A stretch of 64,000 bases of DNA from Stromatinia cepivora (lineage: Eukaryota; Ascomycota; Leotiomycetes; Helotiales; Sclerotiniaceae). Where the stretch lies: the NCBI GenBank assembly GCA_014898415.1, contig RCTD01000021.1:992001-1056000 (forward strand). The letters run 5' to 3'. A program made the translations under genes and the position numbers. The notes under the pieces are model-generated. The model saw nothing but the letters and a program-made list of their open reading frames with translations. It searched no databases and was not told the origin of the DNA. This document shows, piece after piece, positions 22,324 to 34,650 of this stretch (positions are counted from its first letter, which is position 1; every line of letters starts with the position of its first letter).

Positions 22324-25019
22324 AACTTGATTTGACTTAGATTTTTCACTTGAATTATCTCGAAATAATGGGCGTACTTTATAAGGATTTTTGGATATTT
22401 GGGAGTCTCAAAGGGGAAGGGAAATCTATTGTATATTGGATCTGGTTAAGATCATGGCGTTTTAGAAATGGATGTGCATAGCAAGCCTGCTTTACTCCTT
22501 TGTATTTTTTGGAGCAATGGAGCTAAGTGTAGGATTTCGGCGTTGGTCTTGGGTTATGTTAGACATTATATGCTGTGACCATTATCTTCCTTTTTGGAAT
22601 GGAATGTTAAACAGGAGGGAGGTATCTATATGAAGGAAGGATAGTCGTTGAAATTTTTATGAAGAGAGGGATGGATGAATGGACGGATGAATGGATGGAT
22701 GAATATGAGGATTTAAGACAAGATAGGTTTTATGAGAGGGGGAAGAGTTAGCGAAAGGGGGAGGGGATAAAGAAAGGCCCAGGATGAAGTTTTTGGATGA
22801 ATATTTCTGATAGCAATTCGAAATCAATGGTAGATAATTGAATGAAATGATATTGAAGAATTGAATCAAATTAAAGAGTCTATAGATTAAGAGTTATTAG
22901 ATTGAATTGATTCTGTATATAATACTTTATTTATACTATTATATAAAAGCAAGAGGGGGAAGCCGGCACTTGTAGAATTGCTCTGGATAATACTGTAGTA
23001 GGATTAGTTATAAAAGGGGAGTGAAGAGTAAGGGGATGACAAAATTAAAGGGATGGATAGATAAATAGATAGATAAATAGATGAACAGTATATAATAGTT
23101 TAATATATACTTTATATTTGAGTAATTATAGAGTGATAAATGATATAATTTAATGTAATGTAATTTACTTTTGATAAAGAGTAAGAAAGTGAGAAAATAA
23201 AAGAATAAAAGAATAAAAGAGTAAAAAGGAAGAATAGAAAGAATAAAAATAATTCGAAATAAACAAATTGTTATGTTGTGTATTATGGGAGATTAGATTG
23301 ATTTGATATTGATAATATGTTATATTATTTGATGGATTGATGAATGATATCTTTTTTTTTATATTTTAGTAAAAAAAAGGGAAATAAAGAATATAAGATA
23401 TAAATTAGGGAGAATAATGGAGGATAATGGAATGGAATGAGGGATTTTTTCTTGAGGGGTGGGAGGTAGTAGAGGGGGATGGTTTATGGATGTGATATGC
23501 TATGATATGCTATGAGGTTATGAGGATATTTGTTGTATAGATATAGATACAGAAAATATAGATTCGAAGGGAGGAGGAGGAGGAGGTGGAAGAATGGTTA
23601 GTAGATTATATTTTATACGAATTTGGAGAATGGAGAACGAGGATAGAGAAGAAAGTGGGAGGTATGTTTAAATCTTTGAAATTGGGAAGTGTGTATAGAT
23701 TCTGGAATTGCTTTGGGAAGCGAAGGGGAGGGAAGGAAGGGGTGGAAGGGATAAAGAAAGAAGGAGAAGGGGTATGGATATGGAATGTAGATATAGAGTT
23801 GTATACAGAGGTGTATATATACATATCCTGAACCTTTCCAAAACAAAATCAAAGTTTAACGAATCAATCAATACAAACCCTTGAAGATTAAGAACCTTTA
23901 GTTCTATTCTTGTTCTTATTCTTATTCTTTCTAATTCCAAGTTCTTGGATGGATGGATGGTGTATACCATAGTGTAGCTAGCTGGCGGAAAATGAGGATG
24001 ATATGTATTCGTAATAGATACTTGTATTTTATGTATGTACACATATATGGCTATAAGTTGGTTCGACAGGAGCGAAGATGAAGAATGACGTTTTTATATA
24101 ATATAAATATAACATAATATGAACCTAACACCTTCCCTCCAACCTCCAACCTTCTACACCCTCAAAACCATACCCTCAGAGCATCTAGCCTAACTAACCA
24201 CAATTTTCAGGTTATCTCAATTGTAAGAACTCATAAAAGAAAAAAATTGTGCCCCGCGTCTTCCTCCCCTCGACCACTAGCTCTCCTCTTTATATACAGA
24301 ATCAGACAAAAAGAAACGTAATCAACGAAATACTATACTATAGATCAAAAAAGAAAGAGAGAGGATGTATATATAATTCTCGTAGAAAATGATGTTGGTT
24401 GAGATGTAAGATTTGCTTCTTTAATTTTTGCTGGGAGATCACATATACCCTACTGTGCTATTGGTAGTATTGCTATGCTGACTTATAATTTATCGAACAT
24501 TTCGTTCTTCTTCTTCTTATCTCTTCGGGTTAAAAACCTGTTTCGTGCGTGCCATTGATGGATATATAAACCCCAAATGTGCCATTCATAGACTAGAATT
24601 TTGAGGACTGTTCCAAGGAGAATGATGTGAGTTAGGATATATTTACCTGATATATGTATATATCAGAATGAATATGATGGATATGGGTAAAGTACTAAAC
24701 CGAGATTATATATTCTCACTTCCCATACCATTTAGATTCGGAGGGTGTGGTTTAAGTCATCTGTATTTTACGTCCTATTCATCCAACATCTAATATTCAT
24801 ATATACACGCCTACACCACACGCACATCACACCCCTCTTCCCCTCTTCCCCTACCCTCCAACACATCCATACCCACACTGACCCCACTCCATCAATTCAT
24901 CCACCCGTTGGATCGCCATCATCCTCATGCTCAATCTTAGTCTCTAAACTCCATATCAAAAATGCATTCAGTAAAACCAACCAACCAGTCAACCATCCCA
25001 ACGCCTCTGCTAAAGCTAT
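22324..25019. other. 2.7-kb convergent intergenic region with strand-composition switch
   Basis: This lies between the end of the membrane-protein gene and the end of MDM1. From about 22600 to 23820 the plus strand is very rich in G and A and nearly free of C. From about 24100 to 25019 it is the reverse, rich in C. Open frames here (for example 23586-24042 and around 24745-25245) are low-complexity artefacts. The MDM1 terminal exon lies just to the right. Confidence 0.55.
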
Positions 25020-28000
25020 TTATGCACCCAAATCCCCAAATAAAACATCGATGATTTCATCTAATAGCGTGAAAGCTAGATGTGCACTATGTGTATCGTT
25101 AGTTTTGTTTCATCATTGCCGCCTTCTTCCCTCGCCCACCTGCCGCAGACCAACGCCTGTCCCCCCATCAGGCAAAATAAGAAAAAAAACTCACTTCAAC
25201 CTCGGATTATTAAACGTAGCAAAAATCCTCCTACTAGCTGCCTGAGCATTAACTCTCCCCACCACACTTCCCGCCAATTCCGGTATCAACGTAGCTAGCA
25301 TCAAACTCGCTTCCTTTCTACTCTTACTCTTCTCACCCATAGTCCTAACTTTGCCATCCATTTTTCTCTGTCCTCCAGGCCACATTGATTCCTTTAATAT
25401 CGATATATACTTTACTAACATATCATCCTGTACAAGGCCCTTAACATTTTCACGGACTTTCCTTTCGATTGTTCCACCCAGGAGCTGATGAAGAACGACT
25501 ACGACTGCACGACCACGTAACCAGTTATTTCCACGATTCAGTTCGAAGACTTCGAGGAAGATATCGCAAATAGGTTTTACGAAGGGTTCGAGCTCACGGT
25601 CTTCAAAGGCATTGAGTTCGGCTTCTGCTTCGGCTGCTGTTAAGGGATCTTCGCTAATTGTCCCAGGCATGTTGATGAGTTGATTAGTAGCTGCTGATAA
25701 TAGGTTTTGTCCCGCGACTGAAAGTTGGTCTAGGACTGGAATGTTTCCAAGGATATCCTCCATGCCATCTGTTACTGAGTTGTAAAATCGTGTTATGATG
25801 TCTTTCTTATTGTCGATAGCATCCGAGTCTTCTAACTCTGGAGCGAGAGCACTTTGTGAAAGAAATGCACGCAATTCTCGACTTCGACATATATCTGGCA
25901 GCAGAAGAATTTCTCGAAGATATTTCTCTAATGCCACACGTCGTTTTTGAAGAAAATCACCTTGCAATTTCATAACCATTCGTCTACGAGGAAAATCAAG
26001 ATGCCCTACTGATGGATACTTGATTCTTAATCGTTGATGAAGTTCATGAAATTCACTGTAGCGACGAGTAATTGTCCAAGTAGCTGCTGGCATTTGTTCT
26101 CCAGCCTTTCTTTGCACTTCGATAACATAAACGGCATACTCTCGGCCGTCATCCTCTTTTCCAACCATGATTGACTTGATTTTGATTGTGGAACGTCCAT
26201 ATAGACTGTTGTCACTTTCTTGAATGACATATTGCTGCCTTTGAAGTTCCTTGCGACGAATCTCTCGTTCTAGACTAGCTTTGGACTTCCGAAGAATTCT
26301 AAGCTCGGCTGTATTATTGGTGAGTTCGGCTTTCCTTGTTAATGAATCAACAACAGCATCTTGAGCTATAAGTCGATCAATATCAGTGGTGAGAATCGTG
26401 ATAGCCTCTGCTAGGCCCAAATCCCCAGGAGCCGCTTCATGAACTTCATCTTGGGTATCTTCATCCTCATCTTTCTCGGGGTCGTCATGTTCGTCAGAAA
26501 GAAATTTCTCTTCATCCCCAAATAAATCGTTATCCGTGAAAACACCAATTCTAGATGAAGTATTTACAAGACCAAGGGATGCTATACTTGGCTTTTCCGT
26601 TCGTTCATGTCTGTCTACACCCTTTCCATTCTCAAATCCAAATAGATCAGCGCGCTTATGATCGCTTGAACTCCTGTTTGAGATGTCGTTTGACGTAGAG
26701 TTAAGACTTGGAACTGACGAGTCCAAAATGTCATTGGGACCGAATAGTGAACTTCGAAGATCATCAATGTCAGGTTTATCTTCCATAATCGTATTTAACG
26801 CTGCTTCCATGGCTTGCACAACGTTATTATCTGGTACAATCACTTCAGGCTCCTGATCAAGGCTCATGATTGAGTTTGCCATTGCATCGCTATCCAAATC
26901 TTCTTCGTCAAATAGAGGAGCTTCTTCATCTAAAGAGGCTCGAGAATTTGACATTGCGTCTGGTTGATGAGTGGTTAGATCAGTGAAAGACATGGCAGTC
27001 CTTCGCAAATCCGCTCTCTTAGGAACTAGTTTCGATGAAACTCTCGAGAAAGAAGGGGATCGTGTGTTGACTGTCATCGTACTATTTGCCCTAGGAGCTA
27101 CCGTAGGTTTTCGCATTGTATTCTCCATGTTAAGCGACGGTGCAGGGGAAGGCTGCCGAACCTTCGAGGCTTCCTGAGATGTGAGACATTTGTAGAAAAG
27201 ATCTGATCTTTTAAAATGCGGGAAAAATTTATCTTGCATTACTTCAAGAGCGGAAGTTTGAGCACGTAAGATGGCTCTTCTAGCCATGAAGTATTGCTTT
27301 GAAGTTGCCTTGTTTCCAGCTTTAAGAAATTCCTGGACGATTTGCTTCGATGTTTCCGGAACTTTAAGTTCTGGTTTAGAAAGATATGCATCATTTATTT
27401 GAGCAAGGTCCGTCCTATCAGCGTCGGTCCAAGGAGCAATAGTAGTAGGAACCTCATCGTCTTCTGCACCATCATCTTCAAGAGGATTTCGAAATCCATC
27501 GACTACAATCCAAAACTGTACGAGAGACATACAATTTTGTCTATCCATGTATTCCATGAAGTATGAAAGACCAGAAGGATCGTGTAGGAGATCCACGAGC
27601 GAAGCATTCTCAAGCTTCGAAGCTTGAACGCCATTACGACCTGGTTGCGGCACTTGAGCTCCACGACCACCCGTGGCAGCCAATTGATTGACTCTTTCAT
27701 CCAAAATCCTCTTTCCAATATCAAGTCGTCGCAAATATACCGGATCTTGTCCTTCCTTCAGAGCATCTCTCTTAAACTGACTAGATACCTCACTTCGAAA
27801 TCTTCTCGCATCTGATAAGTTATTGGTCTTCCGAATAGCACGAATAAATTTCTCAAACCTCCTTTCGTGATCACCCGGAGACAGTCTTGGAAATTGTGCT
27901 GTGCGCTTTGATTTAGGAGCGGGTGATGCATGCTCATCTAGAGCAGCTCGCAGTTTTCGTACCGTCGACCTATCCTGAAGCATAGAACGTCCCTATACCA

Positions 28001-28901
28001 TGTTAGCGCAAACCCCTAAAATCGAGTAATCCGGAGTACATACATATGCCTCCATTATCTGATTCCACATATCTGGATCGGACAGCATCTGCATAATGGG
28101 GAAAAGGACTGCACAAGCCAACAATTCCCTGATCAGAACGCCCACCGCACGACTCCCGATAGCATTCTCTGGTAGAATTTCCGGCAGCAGCTTTTGTATC
28201 AAATTCCGCAGATATTCCTGTTGTACCAGCTTCGGATCTGAATAGGCCAAAGATGCCGCAGAATGTAGCTTCCCATCATTGTATTTCGCCGCTATCGCCA
28301 GGTCCAACTCATCAGATTCCGTAACACTTCGATTCAAATTCTTGCCTCTGATAGCAACCTCCGCATTATAGAACTCCTTGAAATGCCCTGTCAAAATAGG
28401 AACAAAACGAGTGGTTACAACCTCCACCAAATCTATAGCTAGTAATCGCTCCCGTAGATTGACAAGAGCCAACCTTATCGTCTTGTCGACCTCATTGGTA
28501 AATGTCGGATTCCTACTAATATTTCCATACCACGAAGCCACAAAATCGCGAAGTATTAGGTCTAGGAAATCGTCGAGGGCGCATGATACCATGAATGAGT
28601 CGGGGACCAACGGTTTTCGTACATGAATTTGTCGTGTGCGTAACGCGGCTATTTCCTTCTTCCATCTCGTCGCTGCCAGAAATGCAGGTCCTTTTGGTCG
28701 GCGGACAATACATTCTTCTCCATATCGGGAACCTCTAGATGTGAGAAGTAGCAAAGCTATGAGCCCCACGATGGGTATGATAAGTCCAGCGACAAATGCA
28801 TATCCAACCCAGCGTAAGGTCGGGATCCAATTGGTAGCAAATCCCCATGCAAAAAATACGGCGATACCAGCTAGGATCACATCTCGACGACTCAAGGCCA
28901 T
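25020..28901 (-). CDS. MDM1: Mdm1/Snx13-type sorting nexin (PXA-RGS-PX-nexin C)
   Basis: The exons are 28044-28901, 25195-27992 and 25020-25086, giving 1240 aa. Mdm1 tethers the ER to the vacuole and lipid droplets. Two N-terminal membrane helices (about residues 9-25 and 32-55) anchor it in the ER. A PXA domain follows (about 95-280), then an RGS-like domain (about 414-560, DLLHDPSGLSYFMEYMDRQN), a long acidic linker and coiled coil, a PX domain (about 885-1005, with TRRYSEFHELHQRL and FPRRRMV for phosphoinositide binding), and a nexin C domain (about 1090-1240). The reading frame of exon 2 meets TGA at 25191, but a GTGAGT donor at 25194 and a CATAG acceptor at 25087 lead to a 67-nt exon. 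That exon supplies AHLAFTLLDEIIDVLFGDLG, which I recognise as the conserved end of the nexin C domain. Confidence 0.93.
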
Positions 28902-29318
28902 AATCTGTGAAGGGCGAATGTATTTTTGAACAGCATTTTTGAGTGGAAACTTTTTGGGGGAGCTCTGTCAGAGGTCTTAAAATGGTTGTAGCTTTCGGCT
29001 TTCAGGGATTTCGCGTAATCTTTCCACTTTACATGCAATAATGATGGACGAGCCACGGGTCGATGCTTAGAAGCATATTGATCTTCCTCACAGTGAGGAA
29101 ATAGCTTGTGAATGAGTATGAGGATACAATCATATGGTTTTCAAATTAGTTATTCATCTGATTTCTCTAGATTGACCTTCAACCATCGCAATTCTTGTCA
29201 GGAGTCAAATATCATAAATGACATCATTTTTGTATAATTGGTACCGTACCATACCTACCCATCCAGATATTTCGATATCTGCATCACTCACACCCCTCTT
29301 GTATATACCAAGGCTCTT
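28902..29318. other. Intergenic: MDM1 promoter and TRM8 3' flank
   Basis: 417 bp between two minus-strand genes. Nothing beyond A+T-rich sequence is recognised. Confidence 0.5.
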
Positions 29319-30276
<958 letters not shown>

Positions 30277-31111
30277 CTTGATTGAAGAACTTCCAAAGCT
30301 TCTCGGCAGTCAACGATATTCTCCTTGATATAATGGAACAATGACTGTTCTAAAAGATGGCAAAATACTGATGTGGTGCAAACGAGGCTTTAGCATGATG
30401 AGATGGAAAGCTCGAGGCTGAACTTTTTCGCATGTAATCCGAATGCGCAAAATAAATTTTTAGTGGGTGGGTTGTTTCTATTTTAGTACTTTTTCGTAAT
30501 AATGAACCCGTGAATTTAAAAGATTTAGCTTTCCTCTCAATCCTCAATCCTTGTGGAGACACTAAAATGGACCAACAATTGATAGTTTGATTGTGATAAC
30601 AATTCATCCCCATGATATTTTAGGGGCGATCTCAATAAATTACAAGACCCTCTTTGAATTGTCATTCATCTTCTTCATTTGGAATGAAATCAGCATTCGT
30701 TATTAACACAGTTAGTTGAATTCAGCCCTTGGCTAGAGGCCTCTAGCTGATTGATATACTTGTTTGTATAAAATACAATATTTCAGGTATGTTGTTGCTT
30801 GTGCCATAAGCATTAGTTTTTGGGCCATTCATCATTCTTCATTTCCTACTATCACTTTCTCTCCATTCCTGTCAAATTCCATACGTCAATATGATAAAGG
30901 TCATATCTCCGCATTCTGTTCAACATTTACCCATATCAACGTGATTCAAGGGGTTCATAGTTCGCGACTACATCTCTGCCAACAACAAGCATTTCCTACA
31001 ACTGGAGAAGAAGGGAACCACAGAGGGTTTCTCAACATTCTAGGTCAATCACCCTTCGACGTCATCAAAGGACTTTTTCGATTCTAGTTTGTTGGGATTC
31101 TACTCGTAAAT
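30277..31111. other. Divergent intergenic: TRM8 and small membrane-protein promoters
   Basis: 835 bp. An open frame at 30764-31087 has no recognisable content and is not joined by splice sites to either neighbour. No repeat or RNA gene is seen. Confidence 0.45.
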
Positions 31112-31542
31112 ATGTCGTGGTTTTCGATTCTTCCTGAAAGTCTGGCGTTTGTTGAAGTTTGGGCTATGAATACGTTTGTATGTACATGGTCTGATCATGG
31201 GGCACCGAAATTAACCTTATATCATAGTTTCTACTGGGCATGATATGCATAGGCCCTTGGCTGTTACTCCTTGTATACGACGTAGTTTTCTACATATTCC
31301 GCTTGATAACTTACGAAATACCCTATTTTGGTGGACGAGCAAGGAATAGACCACGACCGCGAGCGCCAAGCTTGAGTGAACGACCGAATGGGCAAGGACG
31401 GCCGAGGATTTTGACAATGCCTTCAGCGAATGGTTCTGTCAATATGGCAGAGATAATAGAGGAAACAGCCGAAGGAGTGAAGAAGAGAATGGAACAAGCG
31501 GGTCAGCCGCGAAAAGACAGCGGCGCGATTATAGACGATTGA
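31112..31542 (+). CDS. Small membrane protein, unidentified
   Basis: The exons are 31112-31177 and 31228-31542, giving 126 aa. The splice joins AMNTF to FLLGMICIGPWLLLLVYD and creates one strongly hydrophobic stretch of about 35 residues (about 12-48), enough for one long or two short membrane helices. The remainder is hydrophilic: a basic Arg/Pro segment (RARNRPRPRAPSLSERP) and an acidic-amphipathic end (MAEIIEETAEGVKKRMEQAG). The GTATGT donor, ATCATAG acceptor and exact phase closure support a real gene. Topology is probably N-terminus inserted with a long cytosolic tail. I do not recognise a named family; small conserved ascomycete proteins of this form exist. It ends only 35 bp from the end of convergent HOM6. 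Confidence 0.7.
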
Positions 31543-31577
31543 GCAGCACACAACTTTTATGGTATTATAGCAATTAT

Positions 31578-32730
31578 TCAAGAAAGTCTTTCGAGGACCT
31601 TGATCAGATCACCTGTGACACCCATTGCCGTCACGTCTCCTCCAGCACCAGCTCCCTGAATGATCAAAGGTTTGGATCCATATCGTTTTGTGTAGAAGCT
31701 GATGATGTTATCGCTTCCTTTAAGTGCAGAAATTGGGTGTGATCTGTCGAATTTCTCCAAACCCACCTTCACCTCCCTCTTTGCGACATCAATACTTCCA
31801 ACGAATCGCACAACCTTACCCTCCTTCTCGGCAGCAATCTTTGTTTCTTCCATCTGGGAATCAAACTCGGGCAACTTCTGAAGGAATTCCTCTCCACTTG
31901 AAACGCTCTCCAATTCCTTGGGGATTAAACTTTGAACTGGGAATGAAGTAGGAGATTCAACCTCAAGCCCTGCCAATCTTGCCAGAATTGTCAATTTTCT
32001 GGCAACATCCAGACCGTTCAAATCGTCTCTTGGATCCGGTTCAGTATAGCCCAATTCTTTCGCTTTGGCGACCTCTGCAGACCATTTTCCTCCTGAACCT
32101 TCGGTTGGAGCGAATGAATTGAACAAGAATGACATGGTACCGCTGAAGACACCCTCGATTTTAGTGACAGAGTCACCGGTGTCGACCAATTCTTTCAAAG
32201 TAGAAATAACTGGTAATCCAGCACCGACTGAGCTTTCATGATAAACCTTAGCCCCAGATGATGAAGCTGCAGAGAAGATGTCCTGCCATAACTTATATGA
32301 TCCAGAGAATGCCTTCTTGTTGGGAGTGACTATCGAGATTCCTTTTGACAAAACTTGTGGGTATGCATCTGCTACATCTTGCGAACTTGTGTTATCGACA
32401 AGTACGACCTTTGCAGGTGCAGCTGCTAAGTATTCGATGACCTTTGTTATAGAGAGGGGTTCTTGTGTGGAGTCTGCGAGCGTGGTTGAGAGGTTGGAAT
32501 ATGAGAGAGGCGTATATTTTGGGCTGTAGAGAACTTTCTTGCTTCTTGATACGAAGATGAGGGATATCTTGGACGACGTGTATCGTTGAGAAAGAGCTTC
32601 AAGTTGAGATAAAAAGCATTTTCCTACACCACCAGCACCTAATAAAGTATTAGTATTGGAGCTCCTACAAAACTCTTAGAAGTTGGAGCTTCATACCAAT
32701 GACCGCAATGTAAATTTCCTTGGCTACCAT
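31578..32730 (-). CDS. HOM6: Homoserine dehydrogenase
   Basis: The exons are 32697-32730 and 31578-32638, giving 364 aa, the normal fungal length. The enzyme reduces aspartate-semialdehyde to homoserine with NAD(P)H, at the branch to threonine, methionine and isoleucine in the cytosol. The Rossmann loop is split by the intron: IAVIG/AGGVGKCFLSQL. Further motifs are VLVDNTSSQDVADAYPQVLS, KIEGVFSGTMSFLFNSF (substrate side) and ELGYTEPDPRDDLNGLDVAR followed by KLTILARLAG, which holds the catalytic Lys region. The C-terminus IQGAGAGGDVTAMGVTGDLI returns to the cofactor. It has no aspartokinase fusion and no ACT domain, as in other fungi. It is divergent from the CCDC174-like gene across 326 bp. 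Confidence 0.97.
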
Positions 32731-33056
32731 GTTGACTTAAGTTGTGGATTGAGATTTAAAATCGATTGATTGTAAATGTTTCGTCCGAATAATTGTCCTG
32801 CTCGTACTTAGGAATCAAGATGTTCATGAATTAAATGATCAATTAATTATAGAATGTTCGGTGGGGGTTGTTTCTATGCACAATAGGCACTCCGATCTCG
32901 CACATGTTGATGCCCCTCCTTGTTATATCCACTTTACTGAGGCCATGACTTTTGAACTCCCCGGATTCCCTCAGCCTTACGAGAACACAAGACTTATATC
33001 AAATCGATGATCGCATCTTCCAGCTCTCCTTCTACCACAACAATAGATAAAACAAA
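32731..33056. promoter_or_regulatory. Bidirectional promoter between HOM6 and the CCDC174-like gene
   Basis: A 326-bp divergent spacer. I looked for a Gcn4-type TGACTCA site expected for HOM6 and found none in the spacer. Confidence 0.5.
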
Positions 33057-34103
33057 ATGTCACACGACCCGAATAATCTCTATAACTTCAAAAAACCCAA
33101 ACTCCATGACTCATCAGCAAAAGAATTATCCTCATCCACAAACCTAGCATTTAGCTCGACACTCTCCTCTCTCCTCGCATTCAACAGCTCTTCATCAACC
33201 ACCACTCGCGGCCGTCCTCGTCCTTCCAAAACCAAAGAAGATATCTTCAAAACTCATAATAAAGGAACCAAAAAGCGCGCAGCGAAGGATCTGGAAGATG
33301 ACGAAAATGGATATAAACAAATACACACAACTGGCGAAGGAATAGATGATAATACACTTCATCGGAGTAGAAAACGACTCGCTGAAAAAGCAAGAATATA
33401 TTCCCGTTTAAAACGCGGTGATCATGATCATTTCGACGAAAACGGGAACGAAGAAGGACTCGTAGACTTTGATCGAAAATGGGTTGAAGAAGGAGAAAAA
33501 GATGAAGAGAACTACAGCGATGATTCACTTGGCGCCGGCGGCGCAGACTCAGATACCGAACTCATCGAATACGAAGATGAATACGGACGCGTACGTCAAG
33601 TGAGCAAATCCGAAGCACGGCGTCTAGAACGTCGTAGAAATAAACAACTTCTCGGCGCAGAAGAACTAGAACGTATGTCCGCTCGCCCATCAATGCCAAC
33701 CCAACTCATCTACGGCGATACAATCCAGTCGGACGCTTTTACCAGCGCATTAGATGCCGAAACGGAAAACAAAATGGAAGAGTTGGCGAGAAAAAGAGAT
33801 AGGAGTGCGACGCCGCCGGAACAAAAACATTATGAGGCGGATAAGGAGGTTAGGAGTAAGGGGCAGGGGTTCTATAGTTTTTCGAAGGATGAGGCGTTAA
33901 GGAAGGAGGAAATGGAAAATTTGGAGAGGATGAGGAGGGAGACGGAAAAGGGGAGGAAGGAGAGGGAGGAGGCAAAGGAGAAGAGGAGGAGGGAGGTTGA
34001 GGAGAGGAGGAGGGTGTTGGGGGAGAAGAGGGCGAAGAGGCAGGCGGATGCTTTTTTGGAGGGCTTGGGTGATGTACCTGCGCCGATGAAGGAAAAGGAG
34101 TGA
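33057..34103 (+). CDS. CCDC174-like coiled-coil protein (DUF4078 family)
   Basis: Single exon, 348 aa. The central acidic block is followed by ELIEYEDEYGRVRQVSKSEA, which matches the YxDEFGRxR motif of CCDC174. KGQGFYSFSKDEALRKEEME then matches its GxGYYxFSxDEExRxxQME motif. The last 80 residues are a highly charged helix rich in Arg, Glu and Lys. The human protein is nuclear and linked to exon-junction and splicing factors; the function of the fungal protein is inferred only from that. The Arg/Glu helix is encoded by almost pure purine DNA (about 33880-34060), which creates the spurious Ser/Pro/Leu frames on the other strand. The start has good context (AACAAAATG). Confidence 0.88.
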   Translation: MSHDPNNLYNFKKPKLHDSSAKELSSSTNLAFSSTLSSLLAFNSSSSTTTRGRPRPSKTKEDIFKTHNKGTKKRAAKDLEDDENGYKQIHTTGEGIDDNTLHRSRKRLAEKARIYSRLKRGDHDHFDENGNEEGLVDFDRKWVEEGEKDEENYSDDSLGAGGADSDTELIEYEDEYGRVRQVSKSEARRLERRRNKQLLGAEELERMSARPSMPTQLIYGDTIQSDAFTSALDAETENKMEELARKRDRSATPPEQKHYEADKEVRSKGQGFYSFSKDEALRKEEMENLERMRRETEKGRKEREEAKEKRRREVEERRRVLGEKRAKRQADAFLEGLGDVPAPMKEKE

Positions 34104-34650
34104 AGGGGTGACGATTGATGTTGAAGCCTTGAAATAAAGCAGACACATACTTGAGCTATAATGCATAATCTGCCCACTCGATAGGGCGAATTTGCTATTG
34201 AACACAGAGAACTCTATTTATGGAAACATGGAATCAAGAAGCCAAAGAGTAAGTACGAAGGATAGGAATTATGATACCCCAGATACATTGACTAGATATT
34301 CACCTATCACGTATTAGCTAGTCGAGAACAGTAAACTTTTAAACCAGACCTACCTAGCACCTTTCAAAATAACTCCACATGCTTGCAAATACAACAAAAA
34401 TGGTTCATTTTGCACAAAAAATCATGATATACGTATCTCATAAGCTAAAGTACAACCCTTTCTACATTACACATCAATACCAAGCTCCCAAGATCCAGCC
34501 CGTCTGCAGGGAACATCGCTTCTTTTGTATTGTATCCCGTCCGACCAAAAACCAAAAATGTATATGAGTACATCGCATCTATCCCCTCACGCGCCAGCAA
34601 GAAGTCGCTAGCAAGAACATCGATCAAATAACATTTCTTAACCTCAGAAA
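34104..34650. other. Convergent intergenic: CCDC174-like and RTT107 3' flanks
   Basis: 547 bp, A+T-rich, no supported gene. Confidence 0.5.

Noticed and set aside
22900..23400. Very A+T-rich stretch as a RIP-mutated transposon relic
   Set aside because: No transposon-like frame, terminal repeats or excess of TpA against CpA was evident by eye; strand asymmetry explains it better.
25191..25193. Apparent stop codon of MDM1
   Set aside because: It overlaps a GTGAGT donor, and the downstream exon restores a conserved C-terminal helix.
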